Both the position numbers and the translations under genes were made by a program. Shown piece by piece: positions 37,962-47,129 of a DNA stretch of 64,000 nucleotides. Source of the DNA: Victivallis vadensis (lineage in GTDB: Bacteria > Verrucomicrobiota > Lentisphaeria > Victivallales > Victivallaceae); contig NZ_QEKH01000008.1 in assembly GCF_003096415.1 (NCBI RefSeq), positions 103,916 to 167,915 on the forward strand, given 5' to 3'. The notes under the pieces were generated by a model that ran no database searches, was not told the origin of the DNA, and saw nothing but the letters and a program-made list of their open reading frames with translations. Within the stretch, counting starts at the first letter, position 1. The number at the start of each line of letters is the position of its first letter.

Positions 37962-39458
37962 CTGCTGCGTCCAGACCGTCAATCCGGCCAGGTTCCTCCG
38001 GCACGGGAACCGGAAGGAAGCCAGATAGGCGACCAGCGCCAGCCCCGCATTGACCAGAATCCCGGTCCAGTAGGCATGGATCGGCATCCTGAGCGCCTCC
38101 GGGACCCAGCCGAGGGTGTTGCATGCCAGATAGAGGTTGAACAGGATCGCCGGAATCAGCCCGGCCAGCAGCGCCCGGCCGCTGACCCGCGTCGTGAAAA
38201 ATCCCAGCAGGAAGATCGCCAGTTTGCCGCCGCCGAACATCGACGCGATGATCAGGCAGAAATCGTTGACGCTCTCTTTCGGGATATGCACCAGCGCCGC
38301 CGCACCGCCGATCATGAACATCCCGCAGACCACCGCGATGATTTTGGCGATCTTCAACAGCGAGGCGTCGCTGCGCTCCCGGCCGTAGCGTTTCACGAAG
38401 TCCACGCTGCACACCGTTGAAATCGAGTTGATCGACGAATCCAGCGAACTCATCGCGGCCGCGAGGCAGGCGGCGATGATCACGCCGCCGAGGAACGGCG
38501 GAGTACGGGTCAGGATGAAGTGCGGCAGCACCTCGTCCGCCGCGAGATTCGCGACCGCCGCATCCGGCACCACCTTGTAGAACGCATACAGGCAGCTGCC
38601 GAGAAAGAAGAAGCACATCCAGGTCGGGATGCTCATCGCGGCGCTGAGAACCACCGCCTTGCGCGCTTCGCGCAGGGATTTCGCGGCGATGTAACGCTGC
38701 ACCACATTCTGGTTGCTGGAGTAATCGGTGGTGTAGCTGACCACGCCGAGCAGCAGCAGCACGGTAAAGGTGCGGTCGTTCAGCCCCCATGTCACCGGCC
38801 CGAAGCTGAACTTGTCGTCGGCAAGGCCGATCCGCAGCACGTCGGAGAGGCCCTCCGGCAATTCGTACAGCATCAGCCCCATGCAGAGCACCCCGCCCAG
38901 CAGCAGGATCACCGTCTGGATCACATCCGTCCAGATCACCGCCTCGATTCCTCCGATCACGGTGTACAGCGCGATGAAGAAACCGCAGACCACGATCACC
39001 GTCGTCAGGCTGCCGCCGGTCATCCCGGCGACCGGCAAGGCGACCAGATAGAGCACCGTCGCCAGCCGGATGAACTGGGTGATCACAAAGCAGAACGCCG
39101 CATACGCCCGGAAAAACGGGCCGTAACGCGCCTCCAGATATTCAAAGGCGCTGGTCGCCCTGCCCCGCCGGAAGAACGGGATGAAAAGCCAGACCGCCAG
39201 CAGCGCCGCAAACGGCATCGCGAAGCTGTTCACCGCCTGCCGGTAGTCCAGCACATACGCCGCCGCCGGCAGCGCGAGGAATGTGACCGAACTGATCGAA
39301 GTGCCGAGCATCGACAGCCCGACCGCCCAGCCGGGGAAAGCCCGGTTGCCGAGAAAATACTCCTCTGTGCTCTTGTTTTTTTTGCCGAAGTAAAAACCGA
39401 TGCCCGCCATCGCGGCCAGATAAAGCAGAATGGCACAGAGGTCAGAAATTCTGAACAT
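37953..39458 (-). CDS. Sodium:solute symporter family (SSS/SLC5) transporter
   Basis: 501 residues from the ATG at 39458 (GGAGGG upstream). About 13 membrane helices. SSS landmarks: FGKKNKSTEEYFLGNRAFPGW near the N-terminus, GWAVGLSMLGTSISSVTFLA (sodium-site helix 1), and AACLAAAMSSLDSSINSIST, the conserved sodium-binding helix 8. It probably imports the sugar or sugar acid released by the upstream enzymes, since it is the last gene of the sialidase/esterase operon. Its first 17 bp overlap the nucleoside hydrolase gene. The exact solute is unknown; a sialic-acid-like compound is one option. Confidence 0.93.
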   Translation of the reverse strand: MFRISDLCAILLYLAAMAGIGFYFGKKNKSTEEYFLGNRAFPGWAVGLSMLGTSISSVTFLALPAAAYVLDYRQAVNSFAMPFAALLAVWLFIPFFRRGRATSAFEYLEARYGPFFRAYAAFCFVITQFIRLATVLYLVALPVAGMTGGSLTTVIVVCGFFIALYTVIGGIEAVIWTDVIQTVILLLGGVLCMGLMLYELPEGLSDVLRIGLADDKFSFGPVTWGLNDRTFTVLLLLGVVSYTTDYSSNQNVVQRYIAAKSLREARKAVVLSAAMSIPTWMCFFFLGSCLYAFYKVVPDAAVANLAADEVLPHFILTRTPPFLGGVIIAACLAAAMSSLDSSINSISTVCSVDFVKRYGRERSDASLLKIAKIIAVVCGMFMIGGAAALVHIPKESVNDFCLIIASMFGGGKLAIFLLGFFTTRVSGRALLAGLIPAILFNLYLACNTLGWVPEALRMPIHAYWTGILVNAGLALVAYLASFRFPCRRNLAGLTVWTQQEK

Positions 39459-40359
39459 GGCGCCCTCCGCAAAGTTCGGCGTTCCGCCGGAGCCGCCGGA
39501 AGAGATCGGTGAAAACCGGATCGCGATCCACATGCTCCGCCACCCGGATGCGATGGCGGCCCGACGTCAGCTCCCAGCGCATGTCGTCATGCAGCAGCGG
39601 CGCGGAAAGCATCCGGAAACGGAACGCCTCCGGCACGGTGAGGCTCGCAATCGTCGAAATATCCCACAACACCTTGTCCTTCAGCTCCCGCCGGTCCAGA
39701 AATTCGTGGAAAATGCTCCGCAGATATTCGCTTGCCCGGTCGCCGCCGTCCAGTTCGCGGTCCAGCTCCTCCCGGCCGATGCGCAGCGCCTGCACCACTC
39801 CGAGGCACGGCAGGTGCCACAGTTCGCAGCCGGAGTCGAACACCGTCTGCGCGGCGGCGACATCCTGCCGGAGGTTGAATTCATCGTTCCGTCCCATATC
39901 GTAGCGGTGGCCGCCCAGCCAGATGATCCGGATCATCCGGCGGATTTCCGGGTCGATCAGCAGTGCGCTGGCCACATTGGTCAGCGCGGCAATCGCGCAG
40001 ATGTGCAGGACCTCCCCCCGGGCGTTCGCACGGCGGGCCGCCTCCGCGATGAACCCGGCGGCATGGGACTCCACCGCCCGCCGTTTTCCCTCCATGAACC
40101 GCGTCGAACCGGCGCAGGCGGGGATTCTCCCCCGGCATCCCATCAGTTCGAGAATCCGCAGAATCTCGTCGTGACTTTTGCGCATGCCGTCCCCGGCGGA
40201 ATCGGAACGCGCGTTCAGGAACGGCGCCGCCGTAACCCCGGCCACCCGCCAGTGCTCCGGGGAGCACAGCGCATAGACCAACGCGAACTGGTCGTCGATC
40301 TCATTGAAGGTGTCGGTGTCGAGGATCATCGGCACCGGGCTTTCTTTTCCAATAGCCAT
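39442..40359 (-). CDS. Nucleoside-hydrolase-like protein
   Basis: 305 residues. The N-terminal metal-binding cluster is PMILDTDTFNEIDDQFALVY, a variant of the DTDxGxDD motif of inosine-uridine hydrolases: the second pair (DD) is kept and the spacing is longer. Further on are HICAIAALTNVASALLIDP and the C-terminal region expected to carry the last metal ligand. The family cleaves N-ribosyl links of nucleosides with a calcium ion. The changed motif and setting among glycan-degrading genes suggest another N- or O-glycoside substrate. No signal peptide. 15 bp downstream of a sialidase gene. Confidence 0.85.
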   Translation of the reverse strand: MAIGKESPVPMILDTDTFNEIDDQFALVYALCSPEHWRVAGVTAAPFLNARSDSAGDGMRKSHDEILRILELMGCRGRIPACAGSTRFMEGKRRAVESHAAGFIAEAARRANARGEVLHICAIAALTNVASALLIDPEIRRMIRIIWLGGHRYDMGRNDEFNLRQDVAAAQTVFDSGCELWHLPCLGVVQALRIGREELDRELDGGDRASEYLRSIFHEFLDRRELKDKVLWDISTIASLTVPEAFRFRMLSAPLLHDDMRWELTSGRHRIRVAEHVDRDPVFTDLFRRLRRNAELCGGRHVQNF

Positions 40360-40374
40360 TTAAGAAAACTCCTG

Positions 40375-41502
40375 TTACGGCTGCCAGACGGTTCCGGCGA
40401 TGAATTGCTCCGGATGTTCGGCAGTGGTATGATAATAAAGGGTCACGATTTTGCCGTCGGGACGCTGCACGCTGCGCACATATCCCATATCCCAGCTCGC
40501 GGCGTCCCGGCGCAGGATCAGCACCGGCCCCCAGCTTCTGCCGCCGTCCCCGCTCAGCCGCGCCCGGATCGAGTACGGTTTGCAGCGGTCGCCGTAGGTC
40601 AGGCAGAGCCGCCCGTCGGCCAGCCGGATCAGCGATGGCGGGTTCCACGCCATCCTCGACGGTATGGAAAGCGACTCCCAGGTGCGGCCGCCGTCGACGG
40701 AGCGGCGGATTTCGATCCATTTCTTCCTGCCGCGCCGCTCCCGCAACGCGGTCACCAAGGTTCCGTCCGGCAGCTTCACCGTCGACGGCATGATCGAAAA
40801 GGAGTGTTTGGAATTCTCCTTCGGCGTTTCCGGTTCGGGGGCAAGCCAGCCGACGAAATGGAAACTCTGCCCGCCGTCCGTGGTTTCGGCCATCAGGCTC
40901 CGGCCGCTCGCGCCGTCGCTTTTCAGGGTCGGCAGGAAGATTTTCGCCTGCCCCGCGCCCTCGACGATGTAGTCGGTCCGGGCGCGAAGCGGCCGGTCGA
41001 TCCCCTCCACGCGCAGACGGAACGGCCCGCCCCAGCTCCTGCCCCGGTCATAGGAACAGTACATCCTGCCGTTGCGCAGCTTCATCGCGAAACCGGGCCG
41101 TGAGAAATCCAGCGGGCGCGTCAGCTTTTTCGCCTCTTTGTCGTAACTCCAGGTTTCGCAGCCGTCGGAACTGACCGCCCTGCTGTCGTAGGAGGCCGGT
41201 TCAAAGCTCCAGGTTTCGCCTCCGTCGAGGCTGCGGGCGAAAGCATCCACTCCCGGCTTGGAGCCGTCGACGGAGTGCCCCTTGGGATTGTACCGGTAGG
41301 GGGCCAGATAGAACCCGACCAGAATCTCATTCCCCCACGCCCAGATTCCTTCGTTGGCGGGCCAGCCGCAGAAAAAGCCGGGACGGGCGGCGGCGACGAC
41401 GTGTTTCGCGTCGCCGGAAAGATCGCGCACCGGAGGCTTCTCCGCCGCGCCCGCAGCCGCAGTGAAAACGGCGGCCAGCAGCAGCCGTGCAATCCTCCTC
41501 AT
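40375..41502 (-). CDS. Secreted exo-alpha-sialidase-like (BNR repeat) protein
   Basis: 375 residues, signal peptide MRRIARLLLAAVFTAAAGA. Six-bladed sialidase propeller pattern with five Asp-boxes: SLDGGETW, SYDRGRSWGGP, TTDGGQSF, SVDGGRTWESL and SGDGGRSWGP. A central Glu/Arg-rich region (VTALRERRGRKKW) could hold catalytic residues. The family removes terminal sialic acids, but many Lentisphaerota members have untested specificity. It is a close paralogue of the next gene upstream (41499-42635), overlapping it by ATGA. Likely exported to the periplasm or surface. Confidence 0.88.
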   Translation of the reverse strand: MRRIARLLLAAVFTAAAGAAEKPPVRDLSGDAKHVVAAARPGFFCGWPANEGIWAWGNEILVGFYLAPYRYNPKGHSVDGSKPGVDAFARSLDGGETWSFEPASYDSRAVSSDGCETWSYDKEAKKLTRPLDFSRPGFAMKLRNGRMYCSYDRGRSWGGPFRLRVEGIDRPLRARTDYIVEGAGQAKIFLPTLKSDGASGRSLMAETTDGGQSFHFVGWLAPEPETPKENSKHSFSIMPSTVKLPDGTLVTALRERRGRKKWIEIRRSVDGGRTWESLSIPSRMAWNPPSLIRLADGRLCLTYGDRCKPYSIRARLSGDGGRSWGPVLILRRDAASWDMGYVRSVQRPDGKIVTLYYHTTAEHPEQFIAGTVWQP

Positions 41503-42635
41503 AGTTCCTCCGGGTTCCAGATGGTTGCGGCGATATGCTGCGGCTCAAGCTCCGCGGTGGTATAATAACAGAGCGTGACGACCTTTCCGTCGGGACGCTG
41601 CACGCTGCGCACGTAACCCATGTCCCAGCTTGCCGCATCCTGCCGCAGGATCAGCACCGGCCCCCAGCTTCTGCCTCCGTCCCTGCTCAGCCGCGCCCGC
41701 AGCGAATAAGGCTTGCGCCGGTCGCAGTAGGTCAGGCAGAGACGCCCGTCGGCCAGCCGGATCAGCGAAGGCGGGTTCCACGCCATTTCCGACGGGGTCG
41801 CCGCCTTGTCCCAGGTGCGGCCGCCGTCCTCCGAGCGGCGGATGTCGATCCACTTCTTCTTGTTGCGCCGTTCCCGCAGCGCGGTCACGAAGGTTCCGTC
41901 CGGCAGCTTCACGGTCGACGACATGATCGAAAAAGAGTTTTTGACGCCCAACTCCGGCTCGCCGGTCAGCCAGGCGACCAGCTTCCAGCTCAGGCCGCCG
42001 TCGTCGGTGCGCGCGGCAAGGCTGCGGCCGCTCTTGCCGTCCGATTTCAGCGCCGAGGTGAAAATCATGCAGCTGTGCGGCCCCTCGACGATATAATCGG
42101 TCCGGGACATCAGCAGCCGGTCCACACCGGCGATCTCAAGCCGGAACGGGCCGTCCCAGTTCCGGCCGCGGTCGGCGGAGGTATAGAACATCGTCCCGCG
42201 CAGCTTCATCGCGAAACCGGGCGCCCGGAAATCCAGCGGTTCGGCGAGCTTGCGCGGAGGGCGCTCCTGCCGGTCGTTTCTGGAAGCGTCGCCGATGTAT
42301 TCAGGGCGGTTGAACGTCTCCGGCGTTTCCAGCTTCCAGCTCCGCCCTCCGTCAAGGCTGCGGGCCAGCACGCACCGGCCCGGCTTGGAGTAGTCGGCGG
42401 AGTGGGTCTTGCTGCTTTTCAGATAGTCGCGCAGCTCGAAGCCCACCAGAATTTCATCGCCCCAGCTCCAGATCCCCTCATTGGCGGGCCAGCCGCAGAA
42501 TTTGCCCGGCTCCTGAAAGGCGACGAGCTTTTCGGTTTTCGCGCTCAGGTCGATCACCGGCTCGGCGGCTCCTGCCGCCAGCGCCGCCGTCCCCAGAATG
42601 CCGGCCAGCAGCCGGCGGATCATCGTGTTTTTCAT
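41499..42635 (-). CDS. Secreted exo-alpha-sialidase-like (BNR repeat) protein, paralogue
   Basis: 378 residues, signal peptide MKNTMIRRLLAGILGTAALAAG. Asp-boxes: SLDGGRSW, SADRGRNWDGP, TDDGGLSW, SEDGGRTWDK and SRDGGRSWGP, in the same positions as in its downstream neighbour. Shared blocks such as CGWPANEGIW, EILVGF and MAWNPPSLIRLADGRLCLTY show a recent tandem duplication. ATGA overlaps occur on both sides, so it is translated together with the esterase upstream and the second sialidase downstream. Confidence 0.88.
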   Translation of the reverse strand: MKNTMIRRLLAGILGTAALAAGAAEPVIDLSAKTEKLVAFQEPGKFCGWPANEGIWSWGDEILVGFELRDYLKSSKTHSADYSKPGRCVLARSLDGGRSWKLETPETFNRPEYIGDASRNDRQERPPRKLAEPLDFRAPGFAMKLRGTMFYTSADRGRNWDGPFRLEIAGVDRLLMSRTDYIVEGPHSCMIFTSALKSDGKSGRSLAARTDDGGLSWKLVAWLTGEPELGVKNSFSIMSSTVKLPDGTFVTALRERRNKKKWIDIRRSEDGGRTWDKAATPSEMAWNPPSLIRLADGRLCLTYCDRRKPYSLRARLSRDGGRSWGPVLILRQDAASWDMGYVRSVQRPDGKVVTLCYYTTAELEPQHIAATIWNPEEL

Positions 42636-43909
42636 GGTTTCTCCTGCTGTGACGGATGCGTCGCACGCATCGCTTTGATATGTTCATCGATAAAGGCGTC
42701 GCCGAGTCCGAAAACGTCGCGAGTCAGCGTATGTCCCTGCCGTTCGGCCATATGGAGCTTTTTATGCTTCGTCTTCAGCGCGTTGAAAGCCGCGCACACC
42801 GACGAGGGCGGACATTTGGTGTCCAGAAGCCCCAGCGACAGAAAACAGGCCGCCTCCGGGTTCACCCGCGCCGCGAAGTGGGCGCAATCGAAATATCCGG
42901 CGCTCTCCACCACCGCCGGATCGACCGGAACGCCGTTCCGCCGCCGGATCAGGTAAGGCCAGCTCGGCTGCCTCCCGGCCAGCAGCCCGTGGTGATCGCA
43001 CAACGCCGGAACCAGCGCAACGCAGCAGGTCACCTGCGGATCCAGTCCCGCCGCCGCCAGCGCCTGCGCGCCTCCCTGGCTGCCGCCCGATACGATCAGG
43101 ATGCGCCCGTCCCATTCGGGGCGGCTTTTCAGGTACTCCAGCGCCCGGCAGGCCCGCTGGAACATCCCGCGGTAATAGCAGCGACTCCGGTCGCCCGCGT
43201 CCCGCCGCCGGTAGTCGGCCAGCTCCCCGCGGTCAAGCTCCCGATAGTAGGCGGCTTCCCGGCCGTTGTCGATGCCGTGCGCATTCACGTCAAATGCCAA
43301 TATGCCGCGCGCCGCCTCCGCCAGCGGCATCGCCGCCGAACGGACGCCTGCCCCGTGAAAATTCACCAACGCCGGCAGCGACTTCGGGGCGGCTCCGGCC
43401 GGCATTGCCAGATAGCCGGAAACCGGGACGCTTCCCGTCTCCACCCGGATATCCCACGCCGCAACCTTTCCGGCAAAACGTTCCGGCACCGGCACGGACT
43501 TTGCCGTACTACGCAGCGGAACGGCGGCCAGCTCCGCCCGGACCTCTGCCCAGAAAGCGTCGAAGTCCGCCGGAGCGGGGCGGGCGGGGCGGATCAGCTC
43601 CCATCCGGTCCCGGCACCGGCGCGTACCGTGCGCTTTTTCCCGGCTTCATCCAGATAATCGACCGACAGCAGCGCGAAACCGGGCTGTTCCGGGCTCACC
43701 GCGATCGAATCGCCGGCTTTTGCTTCCCCGCTCCGGCGCGGACTGCCGTCAGCCAGCAGCCGGTACGGGTAAGGGCCGGGCGGTCCGGAAATCCTGAAAC
43801 GGATCTCACTGCCGGTCCGCCCGCCGTCTTGTTCCACGACAACAGCCGGTTCCGCCGCGCCGAGCATACCGGCAAGCAGCAGCAAAACCGTCACGGCCGG
43901 CCTGTTCAT
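42632..43909 (-). CDS. Secreted acetyl-xylan-esterase-like alpha/beta hydrolase (AXE1 family)
   Basis: 425 residues from the ATG at 43909, which overlaps the upstream stop (ATGA) and has GGAGG in front. Signal peptide MNRPAVTVLLLLAGMLGA. N-terminal beta domain (about 20-120), then the AXE1 catalytic domain: ALVNFHGAGVRS (oxyanion region), nucleophile Ser in VSGGSQGGAQALAAAGLDP, acid region LGLLDTKCPPSSV, and catalytic His in RQGHTLTRDV. It deacetylates carbohydrates, perhaps O-acetylated sialic acids or glycans, which would help the two sialidases encoded just downstream (inferred). Confidence 0.9.
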   Translation of the reverse strand: MNRPAVTVLLLLAGMLGAAEPAVVVEQDGGRTGSEIRFRISGPPGPYPYRLLADGSPRRSGEAKAGDSIAVSPEQPGFALLSVDYLDEAGKKRTVRAGAGTGWELIRPARPAPADFDAFWAEVRAELAAVPLRSTAKSVPVPERFAGKVAAWDIRVETGSVPVSGYLAMPAGAAPKSLPALVNFHGAGVRSAAMPLAEAARGILAFDVNAHGIDNGREAAYYRELDRGELADYRRRDAGDRSRCYYRGMFQRACRALEYLKSRPEWDGRILIVSGGSQGGAQALAAAGLDPQVTCCVALVPALCDHHGLLAGRQPSWPYLIRRRNGVPVDPAVVESAGYFDCAHFAARVNPEAACFLSLGLLDTKCPPSSVCAAFNALKTKHKKLHMAERQGHTLTRDVFGLGDAFIDEHIKAMRATHPSQQEKP

Positions 43910-45234
43910 AACGCCTCCGGTTCCCGGTTCAGATAACCGAGCGCGCGGCGGACCGCCTCCCCGTCCACCTCCGCGAACGAGCCGTTCTTCCGGCGCGCCA
44001 GCACGGCGGCGCATCCGGCGGCCTCCCCCACCGCGAACATCGGGGACATCACCCGGACCGCCGCGGCGGCGACGTGGGAGGCGCTGAGCGCCCGGCAGGC
44101 CACCAGCAGATTGTCCGCGCCGGGCAGCCGCAGCGAACGGAACGGAATTTCATAGTAATCCCCCGCCGGCGGCTTGTACGCCTCCAGCACCGCCCCTTTC
44201 GTCCCCTGTTGCGAGTGGTCGAAACCGGAGCCGACCGGGGAGTGGATATCGATGAAATAGGCGCTCCGGGCAATCCCGTCCGTGAATTTCCGCCCGGAGA
44301 CGATATCGCCGCGCTCCATCGCATACTCTCCCCGGAAGTGGCGGGTTTCACGGATTCCGACCTGCTGCGGCAACTTCTCCAGAAAGGCGTTGCGGAAACA
44401 GGGCACCTCCCGCACCAGCCAGTCGGTGATGATCTTCACTTGCTTGCGCCCTTCCGTTTCCCCGCGGGCCAGGCCGCGCGAACTGCAGCCGTCGATGCCG
44501 TTGATCCGGGTCATATTGAAATGCAGCACGCCGGGGCGCGGATAGTCGTAGAAGTGAATGAAATCCCGGTACGGATACTCCAGCGCTCCGCTGCGGCACG
44601 CCTGCTGGAAGTACGTATCCACCAGCGCGCGGGCGGCGCGGATATCCGACTGTTCCGACAGTTCGGACTTGTCCACGCCCCCCATCCGGAACGACATCGT
44701 GCCGGGCTGCATCAGGCCGTCGCCGGGACGCCCCGTATCGAACGGGCACCCCGCCGCCGCCGCCAGATCGCCGTCTCCGGTCGAATCGATGAACAGCGCG
44801 GCATTCAGCGTGGTCACTCCCTCCTTGCCCAGCACCCGCACGCCGGAAAGCGTTCCGCCGTCGCGGACGACGTCCAGCAGCATGGTGTGGAACAGGAGGT
44901 CCACCCCGGCGGCGGACAGCAGCTCGTCCAGCCGGATTTTCAACTGCTCCTCGTCGAACGCCGCCGGAGTCAGCCGGGTGCCGTAAGCCCCGTCCCGCCG
45001 CAGCGTCCGCAGCAGCGCGCCGAAAACCGGAGTACCGAGAAAACGGCTCCGCGCTTCGCCGGGGCGGTTCAGCTCCAGCCCGAGCAGCGGATTGACCAGC
45101 CCGGCGGACGCCATGCCGCCGAGGCAGCCGAAGCGTTCCACCAGCGCGGTGCGCAGCCCGCCGGAGGCCGCGGCCAGTGCGGCGGCGGCTCCCGCCGGCC
45201 CTCCGCCGCATACAATCAGATCGTATTTCATCAT
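43906..45234 (-). CDS. FAD-dependent oxidoreductase (FAD_oxidored family)
   Basis: 442 residues from the ATG at 45234; an adjacent ATG at 45231 and one at 45249 are alternatives. Rossmann motif IVCGGGPAGAAAALAAASGG and CLGGMASAG loop at the N-terminus; second FAD motif STGDGDLAAAAGCPFDTG. It is homologous to the protein at 697-1986. It is in the operon with carbohydrate esterase, sialidases and symporter, so may oxidise a released sugar derivative in the cytoplasm. Its 3' end overlaps the esterase start by ATGA and it starts about 20 bp after the pseudopilin stop. Confidence 0.88.
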   Translation of the reverse strand: MMKYDLIVCGGGPAGAAAALAAASGGLRTALVERFGCLGGMASAGLVNPLLGLELNRPGEARSRFLGTPVFGALLRTLRRDGAYGTRLTPAAFDEEQLKIRLDELLSAAGVDLLFHTMLLDVVRDGGTLSGVRVLGKEGVTTLNAALFIDSTGDGDLAAAAGCPFDTGRPGDGLMQPGTMSFRMGGVDKSELSEQSDIRAARALVDTYFQQACRSGALEYPYRDFIHFYDYPRPGVLHFNMTRINGIDGCSSRGLARGETEGRKQVKIITDWLVREVPCFRNAFLEKLPQQVGIRETRHFRGEYAMERGDIVSGRKFTDGIARSAYFIDIHSPVGSGFDHSQQGTKGAVLEAYKPPAGDYYEIPFRSLRLPGADNLLVACRALSASHVAAAAVRVMSPMFAVGEAAGCAAVLARRKNGSFAEVDGEAVRRALGYLNREPEAL

Positions 45235-45256
45235 ATCACCCGCATCCATGTTGTGT

Positions 45257-46048
45257 TCACGGCATCGCCACTTTGCTGTTGGGCCGGAATCCCTGCACCA
45301 GGTCGCCGGAAAAGGCATTGACCGCCTGCGTACCGTTCCACCTGCCGTCCAGCAGCAGCTCCAGATGGGTCTTGTTTTCGGCGTGGCCGTCCAGATAAAC
45401 CAGATTCGTGGAACCTCGCAGCGAACGTGTGGATTCCGCATGTTTCCGGTTGTCCCCCGCTCCGTGCCGGAAGGCGAAATAGGCGCTGTAATGGGCGTAG
45501 AACAAAGCCGGATAGTTGTTGTCTCCGGCGAAAATCGCCTTTGACGCCGAAGTGACCGCGCTCAGTTTGCGTGCATACCGGTAACTGCTCCACCAGTGAT
45601 CGCCGCTGAGCCTCATATTGATCGCATAGTGGGTGAACTCGTAATTCGGCGCGTCACCGAACGGCAGCTGTTCAGCGGGACAGACGTAGGTGCCGCGCGT
45701 GACGTTCCGATTCGCGTCGTAATCGGCGTGGGACGAATCAGCCCGCCCCTCCGGGTAGGTGGTGCCGAATGGCGAAAGCAGTGTAAACCACCAGTTCTTC
45801 TTGTCTTTGGTCCTCGCCGTCACGATCCACTCGGCATACGCCTCGCTGTACATCACCTGAGCGATGCCGATCTGTTTGAGGTTGTTGGTACATGAAATAC
45901 TTTTCCCCTTGTCCCGCGCCTTGTTGAGAGCCGGCAGCAGCAGAGCCGCCAGAATCGCAATCACAGCTATCACAACGAGCAGCTCAATTAACGTAAAATT
46001 ACAGATTTTTCTCCCGAGGCTTCTCTTCCATCCCGGTGAATGCGGCAT
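45257..46048 (-). CDS. Prepilin-type N-terminal domain protein (pseudopilin) with elongated H-X-DG tail
   Basis: 263 residues from the ATG at 46048 (GGGAGG upstream; a TTG two codons earlier opens the frame further). A 17-residue basic leader ends in Asn before [16 protein letters not shown], so the -1 Gly is absent. In the C-terminal motif the His and DG are separated by 16 residues ([12 protein letters not shown] then TNLVYLDGH) instead of 9, i.e. a 7-residue insertion. Probably the first gene of the FAD/esterase/sialidase/transport operon, divergent from the AraC regulator. Confidence 0.9.
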   Translation of the reverse strand: MPHSPGWKRSLGRKICNFTLIELLVVIAVIAILAALLLPALNKARDKGKSISCTNNLKQIGIAQVMYSEAYAEWIVTARTKDKKNWWFTLLSPFGTTYPEGRADSSHADYDANRNVTRGTYVCPAEQLPFGDAPNYEFTHYAINMRLSGDHWWSSYRYARKLSAVTSASKAIFAGDNNYPALFYAHYSAYFAFRHGAGDNRKHAESTRSLRGSTNLVYLDGHAENKTHLELLLDGRWNGTQAVNAFSGDLVQGFRPNSKVAMP

Positions 46049-46107
46049 TTCCAATCCTCCCGTCCTGATTTTGAAGTTCGTGTTGCACCTGATTCGAATC
46101 TGTTTTA

Positions 46108-46136
46108 ATTATATTCGATAACCGGCCCGGAAACAA
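46108..46136 (-). promoter_or_regulatory. Promoter of the pseudopilin-sialidase operon
   Basis: On the minus strand TTGTTT (46136-46131), 17 bp, TATAAT (46113-46108). Its -35 is only 3 bp from the -35 of the divergent AraC promoter. Confidence 0.7.
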
Positions 46137-46139
46137 GAC

Positions 46140-46168
46140 TTGACAATGGCAATTTTGAATGGTATTAT
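46140..46168 (+). promoter_or_regulatory. Promoter of the AraC regulator gene
   Basis: TTGACA (46140-46145), 17 bp, TATTAT (46163-46168). It is back to back with the operon promoter, so one bound protein could affect both. Confidence 0.75.
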
Positions 46169-46206
46169 TGCACAGATTAACTTTTTCGGTCAAAATGGGG
46201 GTCGAT

Positions 46207-46983
46207 ATGGGTATTTCCGGAATCTCCATCTCCTATGCGGCGGGCTACACAGCGAGCCGCAACACCGGGCTGCATCTGCACCACGGAACGGAGCTGGTTT
46301 ACGTACAGGCCGGAAGCTGCGGCAACCGGCTGGAGGAACAGGAGTTCTCCGGGAAACCGGGGACGGTGTTCATCATTCCTCCCGAAATCAACCACCGGCA
46401 GGTCAACCACGGGGAGGTGAAGACGATCTACGCGGTCTTTGAGCTGGACCGGAGCAATCCGCTGCTGCGGGAGCGTTCGATCGAAACCGCTGGAGACGTT
46501 TTCATTCCGGTCTGGATGGAACAGCTTTTGCAGCTCTACCTCGCCAAACAGCTCAACGAATGCAACCTGCTGCTGGAGCTGATCGTCAGCCATCTGCTGA
46601 CCCGGCTGCAGCAGGTGGAACATGAACTGCTGCATCCGGCGCTGGCCCGTGCGATCCGGTACATGGCGTTCCATTTCAGGCAGCCGCTGCTGATCCGGGA
46701 GGTCAGCGAGCAGGCGGGGCTCAGCCACACCTACTTCAACACTTTGTTCCGGGAGCAGCTGCACATGAGCCCCTCCGACTACCTGCGCAAGCTGCGACTG
46801 GGCCACGCCCGCCACCTGCTGCGCAACAGCCGGATGTCCATCGCGGAGGTCGGCATCCAGTCCGGCTACGAAAACAGCCACTATTTCTGCCGGATTTTCC
46901 AGCAGGAGCATCACTGCACACCCGGCACCTACCGAGCGGAAAACCGTAAATATTTCGACAAATACAATGACCAGTCCGAATAA
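46207..46983 (+). CDS. AraC-family transcriptional regulator with cupin sensor
   Basis: 258 residues from the ATG at 46207, preceded by GGGGG; earlier in-frame ATGs lack a ribosome binding site and one lies within the promoter. The N-terminal cupin (about 10-90) has LHLHHGTELVYVQAGSC and IIPPEINHRQVNHG, the sugar-binding type of AraC/RhaS proteins. The C-terminal DNA-binding domain (about 155-250) has REVSEQAGLSHTYFNTLFRE and IAEVGIQSGYENSHYFCRIF. It is divergent from, and very likely activates, the pseudopilin-to-symporter operon in response to a released sugar. Confidence 0.93.
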   Translation: MGISGISISYAAGYTASRNTGLHLHHGTELVYVQAGSCGNRLEEQEFSGKPGTVFIIPPEINHRQVNHGEVKTIYAVFELDRSNPLLRERSIETAGDVFIPVWMEQLLQLYLAKQLNECNLLLELIVSHLLTRLQQVEHELLHPALARAIRYMAFHFRQPLLIREVSEQAGLSHTYFNTLFREQLHMSPSDYLRKLRLGHARHLLRNSRMSIAEVGIQSGYENSHYFCRIFQQEHHCTPGTYRAENRKYFDKYNDQSE

Positions 46984-47129
46984 CTTCATGGAAAATTCAA
47001 ACTATGCTCTCACGGTCACGCTCAAAGCGGAACTCCGGTAAAGTTCCGGCCGATGCCATAACTTCCGGTTATGGAACCGCTGAAAAAAATTCATTTTCCC
47101 TTTCCGGCAACACGGAGCAATATTGAACT

